Positions 52,847-62,239 of a DNA stretch of 64,000 nt are shown piece after piece; within the stretch, counting starts at the first letter, position 1; each line of letters starts with the position of its first letter. Below the pieces are notes generated by a model, which saw only the letters and a program-made list of their open reading frames with translations, searched no databases and was not told the origin of the DNA. This DNA is from Fulvivirga sp. M361 (GTDB lineage: Bacteria; Bacteroidota; Bacteroidia; Cytophagales; Cyclobacteriaceae), in NCBI RefSeq assembly GCF_007097395.1, contig NZ_VKDC01000006.1, positions 210,073 to 274,072 of the forward strand. Direction: 5' to 3'. Position numbers and translations under genes: made by a program.

Positions 52847-54146
52847 AACGAGAAATAGTTCCCTCCATCCGGGTTTTTGGATTCCCACGGTCTATTTTGC
52901 TATGGGGCTTCCTTTTATTGCCATAGCACAGGCTTCTACATTGATGTTCAAGAATATGGGTATCACCGATACGAAGATCGCTTTTTGGACATCGGTCATT
53001 ATGATGCCGTGGACCTTAAAACCGCTCTGGAGTCCAATTCTTGAAATGTTTCGGACCAAGAAATACTTTGTGGTGATCACGCAGGTCATCACAGGAGTGG
53101 TCTTTGCGCTGATAGCTTTTTCCTTACAACTTCCGGATTTCTTTGCCTACGCTATCGGACTGTTAGCCGTGGTAGCGCTCAGTGGCTCTACGCATGACAT
53201 AGCTACTGACGGCCTTTACATGGACGTATTGAACGCCCAGGACCAGGCCAAATACATTGGATGGCAGGGAGCGGCTTATAATCTGGCTAAGATTTTAGTA
53301 GGGGGTGCATTCATCTATATAGCCGGTCAATTAGAAGATGCGCTGGGAGTAACACAAGCCTGGACCATTGTAATAGGTGCTTTCGGGGTACTTATGTTAA
53401 GTATCGGCTTTTATCACGGTCGTATGTTGCCTTCAGGAAAAACGGCTGAAGGTGTACAGACTTTCCGTGAAGGAGTTAACACTCTTTTAGAGGTTTTAAA
53501 AGGGTTCTTTAACAAGAAATATGCCTGGGTCTATATTGGGTTTATCTTACTGTATCGATTTGCCGAAGGGTTTGCCATCAAAATAGTACAACTTTTTTTC
53601 AAAGCGCCTCTGTCCGAAGGTGGCTTAGGGTTAACTACCTCTGATATAGGGTTGGTTTATGGTGTGTTTGGGGCTGCTGCTTTCGTTATCGGTTCGTTAC
53701 TGGCCGGTTATGTCATTGCAGCCAGAGGTTTGAAGAAAACCTTATTCATTATGTGCTGCTGTCTTAACCTCCCTTTTTTAGGGTATGCTGCACTAGCCAT
53801 TTTCCAGCCTGAAAATATTTACCTCATTGGGCTTGCCGCTGTGACGGATTACTTCGGTTATGGGTTTGGGTTCGTGGGACTGATCCTTTTTATGATGCAG
53901 CAAGTTGCCCCCGGAAAATACAAAATGGCACACTATGCCTTTGCCTCCGGCATTATGAATCTGGGGTTTATGTTACCCGCAATGATCAGCGGGTATTTAA
54001 GCGATTGGTTAGGATATAAAAACTTTTTCATTTGGGTATTGATCGCTACTCTTCCTTCACTATTGGCAGCGTGGTTTGTGCCATTTGCTCACCCTGACAA
54101 TCGTGAAATACAAAAAATGAAGCAATTAGAAACTAAAGAAATTTGA
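52836..54146 (+). CDS. AmpG-like MFS transporter
   Basis: The 436-residue protein has about 12 membrane helices and AmpG-like features: [26 protein letters not shown] at the start, [11 protein letters not shown], and [13 protein letters not shown]. AmpG relatives import amino-sugar disaccharides. Transporters of this kind accompany GH130 genes in Bacteroidota N-glycan loci, where they are thought to carry Man-beta-1,4-GlcNAc. The next gene here is GH130, overlapping nothing but only 2 bp away. The start is TTG 52836, since an in-frame stop lies at 52815 and no ATG follows before the first helix. Confidence 0.85.
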   Translation: MNTKTRNSSLHPGFWIPTVYFAMGLPFIAIAQASTLMFKNMGITDTKIAFWTSVIMMPWTLKPLWSPILEMFRTKKYFVVITQVITGVVFALIAFSLQLPDFFAYAIGLLAVVALSGSTHDIATDGLYMDVLNAQDQAKYIGWQGAAYNLAKILVGGAFIYIAGQLEDALGVTQAWTIVIGAFGVLMLSIGFYHGRMLPSGKTAEGVQTFREGVNTLLEVLKGFFNKKYAWVYIGFILLYRFAEGFAIKIVQLFFKAPLSEGGLGLTTSDIGLVYGVFGAAAFVIGSLLAGYVIAARGLKKTLFIMCCCLNLPFLGYAALAIFQPENIYLIGLAAVTDYFGYGFGFVGLILFMMQQVAPGKYKMAHYAFASGIMNLGFMLPAMISGYLSDWLGYKNFFIWVLIATLPSLLAAWFVPFAHPDNREIQKMKQLETKEI

Positions 54147-54148
54147 AA

Positions 54149-55135
54149 ATGAATGATCTGGTAACAACGAGTAATCTGGTAAAAATACCCTGGGAGGAGC
54201 GACCACTCGGTTCATCGGAAGTAATGTGGCGTTATTCTGCCAACCCCATCATCGGAAGGTATGATATACCGACCTCCAACAGTATTTTTAACAGTGCAGT
54301 CGTGCCGTTCGGAGATGGTTTTGCAGGTGTATTTCGTTGCGACAACAGGGCAGTTCAGATGAATATTTACGCTGGTTTCAGTGAGGATGCTATCCACTGG
54401 AAAATCAATCATGAGCCTATAGAAATGGTGCCGGGAAATACTGAAATGATTTCCTCTGATTACAAGTACGACCCACGTGTTACATTCATCGAAGACCGTT
54501 ACTGGATTACCTGGTGCAACGGCTTCCATGGTCCGACCATCGGTGTGGCCTATACCTTCGACTTTGAGACTTTTCACATGTGTGAAAATGCTTTTCTTCC
54601 ATTCAATAGAAATGGAGTGCTTTTCCCTGAGAAGATCAATGGAAAATATGCCATGCTAAGCCGGCCAAGTGATAACGGGCATACACCTTTCGGAGATATT
54701 TTCATCAGCTATAGCCCGGATATGAAGTATTGGGGAGAACACCGATGTGTAATGAAAGTGACCCCCTTTGAACAGAGCGCGTGGCAATGCACTAAAATCG
54801 GGGCCGGTTCCGTGCCCATTCGTACGGAAGATGGCTGGCTGATGTTCTACCATGGAGTGATCAATACAGCGAATGGGTATCGATATTCCATGGGAGCAGC
54901 CTTGTTAGATTTGGAGCGCCCGGATAAAGTATTGTACCGTACCCAGCCCTATTTATTAGCTCCGGCAGAACTATATGAGCTTACCGGAGATGTGCCTAAC
55001 GTCGTATTTCCATGTGCTGCCCTGGCAGATGATGACAAGATCGCCGTTTATTATGGCGCTGCAGATACGGTAGTGGCTGTAGCTTTTGGCTATCGGTCAG
55101 AGATCATTTCATTTATTAAATCGAATTCTATTTAG
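54149..55135 (+). CDS. GH130 beta-1,4-mannosyl-GlcNAc phosphorylase
   Basis: GH130 enzymes phosphorolyse beta-mannosides, giving mannose 1-phosphate. The 328-residue five-bladed propeller shows [50 protein letters not shown] with the catalytic Asp in [23 protein letters not shown], and the end [22 protein letters not shown]. There is no signal peptide, so it acts in the cytosol on imported Man-beta-1,4-GlcNAc, the N-glycan core. ATG 54149 follows the MFS stop by 2 bp. Man-beta-1,4-Glc is the alternative substrate for this family. Confidence 0.94.
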   Translation: MNDLVTTSNLVKIPWEERPLGSSEVMWRYSANPIIGRYDIPTSNSIFNSAVVPFGDGFAGVFRCDNRAVQMNIYAGFSEDAIHWKINHEPIEMVPGNTEMISSDYKYDPRVTFIEDRYWITWCNGFHGPTIGVAYTFDFETFHMCENAFLPFNRNGVLFPEKINGKYAMLSRPSDNGHTPFGDIFISYSPDMKYWGEHRCVMKVTPFEQSAWQCTKIGAGSVPIRTEDGWLMFYHGVINTANGYRYSMGAALLDLERPDKVLYRTQPYLLAPAELYELTGDVPNVVFPCAALADDDKIAVYYGAADTVVAVAFGYRSEIISFIKSNSI

Positions 55136-55165
55136 CGAGGATTCTATCCATAAACACTTAAAACA

Positions 55166-57076
55166 ATGATCCGGACTTCCTTCAACAAATTTGAAAAAAT
55201 ACCCCTGGCAATATTTCAGGATGCCACGGAAGCCTCCGTTAAAACGGCCCGGGAAATTGCGGACTTGATCATATCCAAAGAAAAAGAAGGGCAGCAATGT
55301 GTACTGGGATTAGCTACAGGTTCCTCACCGAAAGGCGTTTATACCGAACTGATCAGGCTACACAAAGAAGAAGCCTTGAGTTTCCAACACGTGGTGACCT
55401 TCAATCTTGACGAATACTATCCCATACCTCCCGACGCTTTACAGAGCTATTACAGGTTCATGCATGAATATCTTTTCGATCATGTCGATATCAAACCTGA
55501 AAATGTACATATTCCTGACGGTACGCTTCCGGTCGACAAAGTTGCCCAATATTGTAAGGATTATGAGGCAAAAATAGAGGCGCTTGGTGGCCTTGATCTT
55601 CAGCTTTTAGGTATTGGACGGACCGGGCATATTGGCTTTAACGAGCCCGGATCATCGATCAATAGCCCCACAAGAATGATCACCCTGGACCACATTACCA
55701 AGATGGATGCAGCCAGTGATTTTTTCGGAGAGGAGAATGTACCCATTAAAGCCATCACCATGGGTGTAGGGACCATCATGAAAGCGAAAAGGATCATTAT
55801 CATGGCGTGGGGGGAAGGTAAAAGTTTGATCATAAAAAGGTCTGTTGAAGAGGAGGTGAGCACGAACGTACCTGCTACTTTCCTGCAACAGCATTCGAAT
55901 ACAGCGTTCGTCATTGACCAGGTAGCCAGTGCAAAATTGACCCGGTCTCTGGAGCCATGGCTATTCGAGCAAGTTGTTTGGGACGACCAGATGATGAAAA
56001 AGGCAGTGATACTGCTTTGTGAAAAGGTGAACAAACCCATTCTCAAGCTGACAGACAGGGATTATATTGATCATGGGCTCGCGGATCTGATACATCAGCA
56101 CGGAAAGGCCTACGATATTAATATTCACATTTTCAACAAGATCCAGCACACGATCACGGGCTGGCCAGGAGGAAAACCTCTGGCAGATGATACTAACCGG
56201 CCGGAGCGCGCTGAACCTTCAAAGAAACGTGTGGTGATCTTCAGTCCTCACCCTGATGATGATATTATTTCAATGGGAGGCACCTTTATCCGGTTACAAG
56301 ATCAGGGACATGATGTACACGTGGCCTATCAAACATCCGGTAACATTGCCGTATTCGATGAAGATGTTGCCGATTTTGCTGAGTTTGCCAAAGAGTATTC
56401 TCTCGCTTTTCACCTGGGAGATAAGGAAAAATCAACGAAGTTTTATGAAGAGGTTACTGAAGACCTTCATCATAAAAAACCCGGTGAAATTGATACAAAA
56501 GAGGTGCGGTTTATAAAGGGGCTAATAAGAAAAATAGAGGCCAAATCCACTTGCCGGTATGTGGGAATACCGGATGGGAACGTGCATCACTTAGAGCTGC
56601 CATTTTATGAAACAGGACTGGTCAAAAAGAGCCCACCCACGGTAAAAGATATCAGGATCACTACCGATCTACTTCAGGAGATCAAACCACAGCAGATTTT
56701 TGCTGCCGGTGATCTCTCCGATCCGCACGGAACCCATAGAGTGTGCCTGGATATTATTTTCAGGGCCCTTGAAGAATTAAAACAGGAAGCCTGGATGAAA
56801 GATTGCTGGATATGGCTTTATCGCGGAGCCTGGCAGGAATGGGAGATTGATCAGATTGAAATGGCAGTACCTCTCAGCCCGGACGAGTTACTTAAGAAAC
56901 GCAGGGGTATTTTTAAGCACCAATCTCAGAAGGACCGTCCCTTATTTCCCGGTACAGATAACAGAGAATTCTGGCAAAGGTCTGAGCAGAGAAATCGAGC
57001 GACAGCGGAAGAATACCATAAGCTGGGCCTGGCAGAATATGAGGCAATTGAAGCTTTTAAACGGGGTCAGTTATGA
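55166..57076 (+). CDS. nagB: Glucosamine-6-phosphate deaminase fused to PIG-L deacetylase
   Basis: Residues 1 to about 270 are NagB: ATGSSPKGVY, TFNLDEYYP with the catalytic Asp, GIGRTGHIGFNEPGSS, and SAKLTRSLEPW. After a linker, residues from about 350 to 600 are a PIG-L/LmbE deacetylase with VVIFSPHPDDDIISMGG (zinc ligands His, Asp-Asp) and GDLSDPHGTHRVC. The fusion of about 640 residues is known across Bacteroidota. It would deacetylate and deaminate GlcNAc-6-P to fructose-6-P, covering NagA and NagB, though the exact deacetylase substrate is not proven. It follows GH130 by 30 bp, matching the GlcNAc released there. Confidence 0.93.
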   Translation: MIRTSFNKFEKIPLAIFQDATEASVKTAREIADLIISKEKEGQQCVLGLATGSSPKGVYTELIRLHKEEALSFQHVVTFNLDEYYPIPPDALQSYYRFMHEYLFDHVDIKPENVHIPDGTLPVDKVAQYCKDYEAKIEALGGLDLQLLGIGRTGHIGFNEPGSSINSPTRMITLDHITKMDAASDFFGEENVPIKAITMGVGTIMKAKRIIIMAWGEGKSLIIKRSVEEEVSTNVPATFLQQHSNTAFVIDQVASAKLTRSLEPWLFEQVVWDDQMMKKAVILLCEKVNKPILKLTDRDYIDHGLADLIHQHGKAYDINIHIFNKIQHTITGWPGGKPLADDTNRPERAEPSKKRVVIFSPHPDDDIISMGGTFIRLQDQGHDVHVAYQTSGNIAVFDEDVADFAEFAKEYSLAFHLGDKEKSTKFYEEVTEDLHHKKPGEIDTKEVRFIKGLIRKIEAKSTCRYVGIPDGNVHHLELPFYETGLVKKSPPTVKDIRITTDLLQEIKPQQIFAAGDLSDPHGTHRVCLDIIFRALEELKQEAWMKDCWIWLYRGAWQEWEIDQIEMAVPLSPDELLKKRRGIFKHQSQKDRPLFPGTDNREFWQRSEQRNRATAEEYHKLGLAEYEAIEAFKRGQL

Positions 57077-57243
57077 AGAGTCCCGGAGTCGTATGCATGC
57101 TGGATTTCTTTAACAAAACTTACTTTATAAGATGGTATAGACCGGCAAATATGCGCTCTGTTTCACCCTACTTACTTAAAACAAATCCAAACATAGGCTG
57201 GTACCAGCTGACCAGGCAGATCAAAAATCAAACCCAACAAAAG

Positions 57244-59682
57244 ATGAAACAGAATTACAGATTAAAATGGATGATAGTCGCGTTAGGGGCCGTCTTACTC
57301 TGGTCTGCTGCATCAGGCCAGAGTAACATGGTTTTTAGCGGAGGAGCGCTATATCATGACATTGACGAGAATTCAGACATTATACGGTCTTCCGGCTTTA
57401 ACACGGTGGTGTTATGGAGTGTTCACATTGGACCTACCGGTGATCTGATATTGAATGATGGTCTTATTGCGGAAGATGGTGAATATGCAGGGAGAGCAGA
57501 TTGGCCTGCGAGTGTACACAAGTTGTTAGAGGCCCCCACCTCCGTAGAGCGGATCGAATTGTCGGTGGGGTCCGCCCAGGTTCCGGATTGGGAAAACATC
57601 GAAGCACTTGTTAATGCAGAGGGAACCGGGCCGACAAGTACATTGTATAAAAACTTTGCCAAATTAAAGGAGATCCTTCCAATAACAGCGATCAATAACG
57701 ATGATGAAAGTAATTACGATGTGCCAACTACGGTGGCATTTTCAAAAATGCTCATTGACCTTGGGTACAAGATCACTTTTGCACCGTATACCCGTGGAAC
57801 GCTTTATTGGCAACCGGTATATGATGAATTGGAAGCTTACCAGGCAGGAAGCGTTGATAAAGTGTATTTACAAGCGTATGCTGGCGGTTCGGGAAACAAT
57901 CCGGCAGACTGGAATAACCTGTTTGGGATCGAAGTAACGCCAGGTTTGTGGAGCTACAATGCGAGTTGTGCCTCGGGAGACAGCCCTCAAAGCATGGAAA
58001 CCCGGATGAAAGATTGGGATGCCGCTGCAGGTATTGATGGTGGATTTATCTGGCTGTTTGAAGACATTCTAAGGTGTAGCGAAATGGCAACGGCACGAGA
58101 CTATGCAAATGCCATTAACAGAGCTTTTAATATTCCTGCACCTGCATTGTCCAAAGCGTCTGACCCGACACCTGTTCATCAAGCCACCGAGATCAGCGTG
58201 GATGGCGATTTAAGTTGGACGGCAGGAACTTATGATGCGACACACGTTCTATATTTTGGAACCGATCCCAGCCTGACTGATAGTGATCTGAAAGGAGAGC
58301 TTACAGCTTCTTTTTATGACCCGGGAACGCTTGTAAATAATACCGTTTACTACTGGCGTGTTGACGAAAAAAACAGTACAGGTGAGTTAGAGGGAGATAC
58401 ATGGTCTTTTACAACAGAAGTGACCACACCTCTTCCAGGAGCAAGCACAAGTCCGGTTCCTGCCAACATGGCGACAGGCATAAGAGCAACTACGCCGTTG
58501 AGTTGGGAGGCTGGTGCTAATGCGGTTTCTTATGATGTGTATTTTGGAACAGAAAATCCGCCGCCATTCATTGGAAATCAAAGTGCCACAAGTTATGCGC
58601 CAGCTGATCTTCAACCCCTGACAACTTACTATTGGCAGGTAAACAGTGTAAACTCTACCGGAACAACTACAGGTGAGATCTGGTCTTATACCGTTCAGGA
58701 GCCTAATATTGCTCCTATTGCAACGGTAACGGTGTCTTCAGAGTTTAATTCGAATTTCTCGGGGAGTAAACTTGTGGACGGGATTTCAGGAGTGGCTGCC
58801 AACGGTATAGGGGAATGGGCTTCCTCCGGAGAACAAACACCAACAGCAAAACTTACGTGGGACAATGAAGTGAGTATAAAGAAAGTGGTGCTTTACGACC
58901 GTCCCAGTGGTGCAGAAAGGATCGATGCCGGTATTCTTGAATTTGGAGATGGAAGCACAGTGATGGTAGGTGCGTTACCAAATAATGGTTCGGCGCTGGA
59001 AGTGAATTTCCCTGAAAAAAATACTACTTCTGTTGAATTTAGAGTAACGGCTGGTGAAGGGCCCAACGTAGGCATGTCAGAATTTGAAGTATTTGGGTTA
59101 GACCTTATAGGTGGATCGCCTTCAAAACCCAGACTTACCAGACCAAGGAACGAATCGGTCGATATTGATAAGGACATTACCTTGGATTGGGGGTTTACGA
59201 AAAATGCCACTACGTTCAAAGTGTACCTGAGTGAGAGCAGTACCATTACGGAAAATGATCTGTTAGAAGAGGTGACCGCAACAGAATTAGACGTCACCGG
59301 ATTGAAAGCCAATACCACTTATCACTGGAGGGTGGATGCTATGAATTTTTTGGCTACAATAGAAAGCGATGTATTCAGTTTTACGACCATAGAAGAGAAT
59401 ACAGTAACGTCTATCGATGCTGAAGATCTTACGGATGCAATTCAAATTTACCCAAACCCTACAACAGGAGTTTTAGCTATTGAATTTCAGAATAATAATG
59501 CTCCAATATCCTTACTAGTATATGCTCCATTAGGCAATAAAATACTTGAACAGAATAGAACAATTGTTGACCATAAAATAACCCTTGACTTGAGCAGAAT
59601 AGCATCTGAATATAAGGGGATTTACTTCTTGCGTTTTACTCAATCCGGCAAGCAGATCAACAGAAAAATAATGTTAGAATAA
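57244..59682 (+). CDS. GH18 EndoH/EndoF-like glycosidase with FN3, F5/8-type and T9SS domains
   Basis: The signal peptide MKQNYRLKWMIVALGAVLLWSAASGQ supports ATG 57244 over the longer frame from 57073, which overlaps nagB. The catalytic domain (about 28-295) has the block TAINNDDESNYD with Glu155, which matches the DGVDFDDE active site of EndoH/EndoF-type GH18 enzymes, and VYLQAYAGG. Two fibronectin-type repeats (from about 300), a discoidin-type domain (about 490-620), a third FN3 repeat and a T9SS sorting tail (IQIYPNPTTG) follow. It would cut the chitobiose core of N-glycans outside the cell. It starts 167 bp after nagB and has a paralogue at 59825. Confidence 0.68.
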   Translation: MKQNYRLKWMIVALGAVLLWSAASGQSNMVFSGGALYHDIDENSDIIRSSGFNTVVLWSVHIGPTGDLILNDGLIAEDGEYAGRADWPASVHKLLEAPTSVERIELSVGSAQVPDWENIEALVNAEGTGPTSTLYKNFAKLKEILPITAINNDDESNYDVPTTVAFSKMLIDLGYKITFAPYTRGTLYWQPVYDELEAYQAGSVDKVYLQAYAGGSGNNPADWNNLFGIEVTPGLWSYNASCASGDSPQSMETRMKDWDAAAGIDGGFIWLFEDILRCSEMATARDYANAINRAFNIPAPALSKASDPTPVHQATEISVDGDLSWTAGTYDATHVLYFGTDPSLTDSDLKGELTASFYDPGTLVNNTVYYWRVDEKNSTGELEGDTWSFTTEVTTPLPGASTSPVPANMATGIRATTPLSWEAGANAVSYDVYFGTENPPPFIGNQSATSYAPADLQPLTTYYWQVNSVNSTGTTTGEIWSYTVQEPNIAPIATVTVSSEFNSNFSGSKLVDGISGVAANGIGEWASSGEQTPTAKLTWDNEVSIKKVVLYDRPSGAERIDAGILEFGDGSTVMVGALPNNGSALEVNFPEKNTTSVEFRVTAGEGPNVGMSEFEVFGLDLIGGSPSKPRLTRPRNESVDIDKDITLDWGFTKNATTFKVYLSESSTITENDLLEEVTATELDVTGLKANTTYHWRVDAMNFLATIESDVFSFTTIEENTVTSIDAEDLTDAIQIYPNPTTGVLAIEFQNNNAPISLLVYAPLGNKILEQNRTIVDHKITLDLSRIASEYKGIYFLRFTQSGKQINRKIMLE

Positions 59683-59702
59683 TGATAAATATATAAGAAC
59701 GT

Positions 59703-59746
59703 CAGGCATCATCAGACATTTTGTATGAGCATTCATGCTCTGCCTG
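59703..59746. promoter_or_regulatory. Nested hairpin between the two GH18-like genes
   Basis: CAGGCA/TGCCTG (59703-59708, 59741-59746) encloses GAGCA/TGCTC (59727-59731, 59736-59740). No T-run follows, so it may adjust mRNA stability or expression of the second gene more than end transcription. Confidence 0.4.
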
Positions 59747-59824
59747 CTAAAAAACAATTGATTATTGCTGGTATCAATTTATTTTATATCCGAGAAATAG
59801 AAGTTAGATGAAACCCTATTAATA

Positions 59825-62233
59825 ATGAAAACACTTATAACAATTATTGCTAGTCTTCTTATGGCCTTTCAGCTTCATGCGCAGGTCTCTGCCGTTTATG
59901 TAGGAGGACCTTTCGTGCGACAGACTAATGAGGAAATAGATGAACTTCGGGCATCGGGATTTAATACGGTGATCCTCTGGACTATTCATGTAGATGCGAA
60001 TGGTAAACTGAGTGATGGAGGTGTAGACTTTACAGATAGTGATGGAAACTATATTGGTGACCCTGAATGGGGAGCTAAAGTGGCAAGGTTGAAACAATTC
60101 CCCTCATCCATAGATAGGGTAGAGCTCTGTATATCAGCTTATAACAGAGATGATTTTAAAAATATTAACACAATCATCGACAGAGAAGGCACTGGTCCCG
60201 AGAGTATCCTTTACAAGGCCTTTACCACTGTAAAGAATGAATTAGGGGTAGATGCCATAAACTATGACGATGAAGATCACTATGACGCTGCATCAATGAC
60301 CGCCTTAAGCATTATGTTGGCAGATATAGGTTTCAAAGTAACATTAGTCCCTTACACAGTACAAGATGTCTGGGGTCAGGTATACACCGATACGGAAGCG
60401 GCACGACCCGGGGCAATTGACAGAGTTTATCTCCAAGGTTATGCCGGAGGATCTAATAATCAACCGTCAACATGGAATCCATCTTTTGGAGATCTGAAAA
60501 TGATACACGGCCTATGGTCAAAAAATGGCGCTGGCTGTGGCTCAGGAGACAGTCCCGCACAAATGAAACAAAAATTCACCAACTTCAAAAGTGACATTTC
60601 GGGTGGGTTTGTTTGGGTAGATGTTGATGTAAGAAATTGTGAATCAGCGGGTACCCTGAAAGATTATGCCACCGCAATTAATGAAGTTTTTGATATACTA
60701 CCACCTGCAATAGAAAAAGCTTCAAACCCACTGCCAGCGGATGGCGCAACCGAAGTAAGCGTAGATGCAGACCTGACTTGGACAGGAGGAACTTATGATG
60801 CTGTCCACTCGGTATATTTTGGAACAACACCTACGCTTTCCAGTGGCGATCTAAAAGGAGAATCCATTGCATCTACTTATGATCCGGGTACTCTGGTAAA
60901 CAACACAACCTACTATTGGCGGGTAGATGAGAAAAACAGTACCGGTGAAGTAACCGGAGATACATGGTCATATACAACCGAAGTGACAACTCCTCTTCCC
61001 GGGGCAGTAGCTAATCCATTTCCTGCTGATATGGCAACTGAGGACGTTCGGACAGATGCAACACTAACCTGGGATGCCGGGGCTGGTGCAATATCTTATG
61101 ACGTATATTTTGGCAAAGAAAATCCACCCCCATTCATGGCTAATCAAACGGGCCTGAGTTATACTCCTGAAGATATCGAACCTTTGACCACCTATTACTG
61201 GCAAATTAATAGTGTTAACTCGACCGGAACCACTACAGGAGCTATCTGGTCTTACACTACTCAAGATCCAAATATTGCGCCTGCAGCTACAGTAACTGTT
61301 TCTACCGAATTTAATTCAGACTTTTCAGGAACCAAATTGACTGATGGTATTATAGGACGAAGCGGTATAGGAGAATGGGCATCAAATGGGGAATCAACAC
61401 CATGGGCAAAACTCACCTGGGATAACGAAGTTACCATCAAAAAAGTAGTACTATATGACCGTGCCAGTAATGAAGACATTTTATCAGGCGTTCTTGAGTT
61501 CGGAGAAGGTACTACAATGAACATCGAATCAATACCAGGTGATGGTTCTGGTTTGGAGTTAGATTTTTCTGATATAAAAACCAACTCGGTTGAATTTAGG
61601 GTTTTGACATCAGTCGGGCCTAATATAGGCATGACAGAATTCGAAGTATTTGGAATTGATGAAATAGGTGGATTGCCCTCGAAACCAAGGCTTACCAGGC
61701 CACAAAATGAATCGGTTGATGTGGCTACAGACGTTACTCTGGATTGGGGTTTCACAAAAAATGCTACCTCTTTTAACGTATATCTAAGCGAGAGCGATGC
61801 TATTGAAGAAGGTGATTTACTAAACACTGTGACAGCCACTCAATTGGAAACTATGGAATTAAAAGGTAGTACAACCTACTATTGGAGAGTGGATGCTGTA
61901 AACTTTTTAGGAACAACACAAAGTGATGTATTTAGCTTTACAACTGCCGGAGTAGTGACCTCAATCGATTCGGAAGATTTGCAGGATCGAATTAAAATTT
62001 ATCCCAATCCTACGGAAGGACGCTTACAGATTCAATTTCGAAATAATAACACTCCGGTGTCTTTGGCGCTGTATTCTCCTTTAGGCAATAAAGTATATGA
62101 ACAAACCCGTGTAATTACCGGCGATAAGATCACACTTGATTTAAGCAAAATAACATCTTCCGGTAAGGATATTTATCTCTTGCGTTTTGTTCAATCGGAT
62201 AAACAAGTGAATCGAACGATAGTATTAGAATAG
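59825..62233 (+). CDS. GH18 EndoH/EndoF-like glycosidase, paralogue
   Basis: The 802-residue protein has the leader MKTLITIIASLLMAFQLHAQ and the same architecture as the gene before it: barrel, two FN3 repeats, a discoidin-type domain, FN3 and T9SS tail (IKIYPNPTEG). Its active-site block is closer to the GH18 pattern: VDAINYDDEDHYD with Asp148, Asp149 and catalytic Glu150. The two catalytic domains are clearly related but differ at many sites, including the loops near RDDF and SAYN, so they may prefer different glycan types. The C-terminal domains are much more alike than the catalytic ones. Confidence 0.7.
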   Translation: MKTLITIIASLLMAFQLHAQVSAVYVGGPFVRQTNEEIDELRASGFNTVILWTIHVDANGKLSDGGVDFTDSDGNYIGDPEWGAKVARLKQFPSSIDRVELCISAYNRDDFKNINTIIDREGTGPESILYKAFTTVKNELGVDAINYDDEDHYDAASMTALSIMLADIGFKVTLVPYTVQDVWGQVYTDTEAARPGAIDRVYLQGYAGGSNNQPSTWNPSFGDLKMIHGLWSKNGAGCGSGDSPAQMKQKFTNFKSDISGGFVWVDVDVRNCESAGTLKDYATAINEVFDILPPAIEKASNPLPADGATEVSVDADLTWTGGTYDAVHSVYFGTTPTLSSGDLKGESIASTYDPGTLVNNTTYYWRVDEKNSTGEVTGDTWSYTTEVTTPLPGAVANPFPADMATEDVRTDATLTWDAGAGAISYDVYFGKENPPPFMANQTGLSYTPEDIEPLTTYYWQINSVNSTGTTTGAIWSYTTQDPNIAPAATVTVSTEFNSDFSGTKLTDGIIGRSGIGEWASNGESTPWAKLTWDNEVTIKKVVLYDRASNEDILSGVLEFGEGTTMNIESIPGDGSGLELDFSDIKTNSVEFRVLTSVGPNIGMTEFEVFGIDEIGGLPSKPRLTRPQNESVDVATDVTLDWGFTKNATSFNVYLSESDAIEEGDLLNTVTATQLETMELKGSTTYYWRVDAVNFLGTTQSDVFSFTTAGVVTSIDSEDLQDRIKIYPNPTEGRLQIQFRNNNTPVSLALYSPLGNKVYEQTRVITGDKITLDLSKITSSGKDIYLLRFVQSDKQVNRTIVLE

Positions 62234-62239
62234 CACAAA

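Noticed and set aside
57073-57243. N-terminal extension of the first GH18-like protein
   Set aside because: It overlaps nagB by 4 bp and would bury the signal peptide 57 residues inside the protein; the ATG at 57244 is better.
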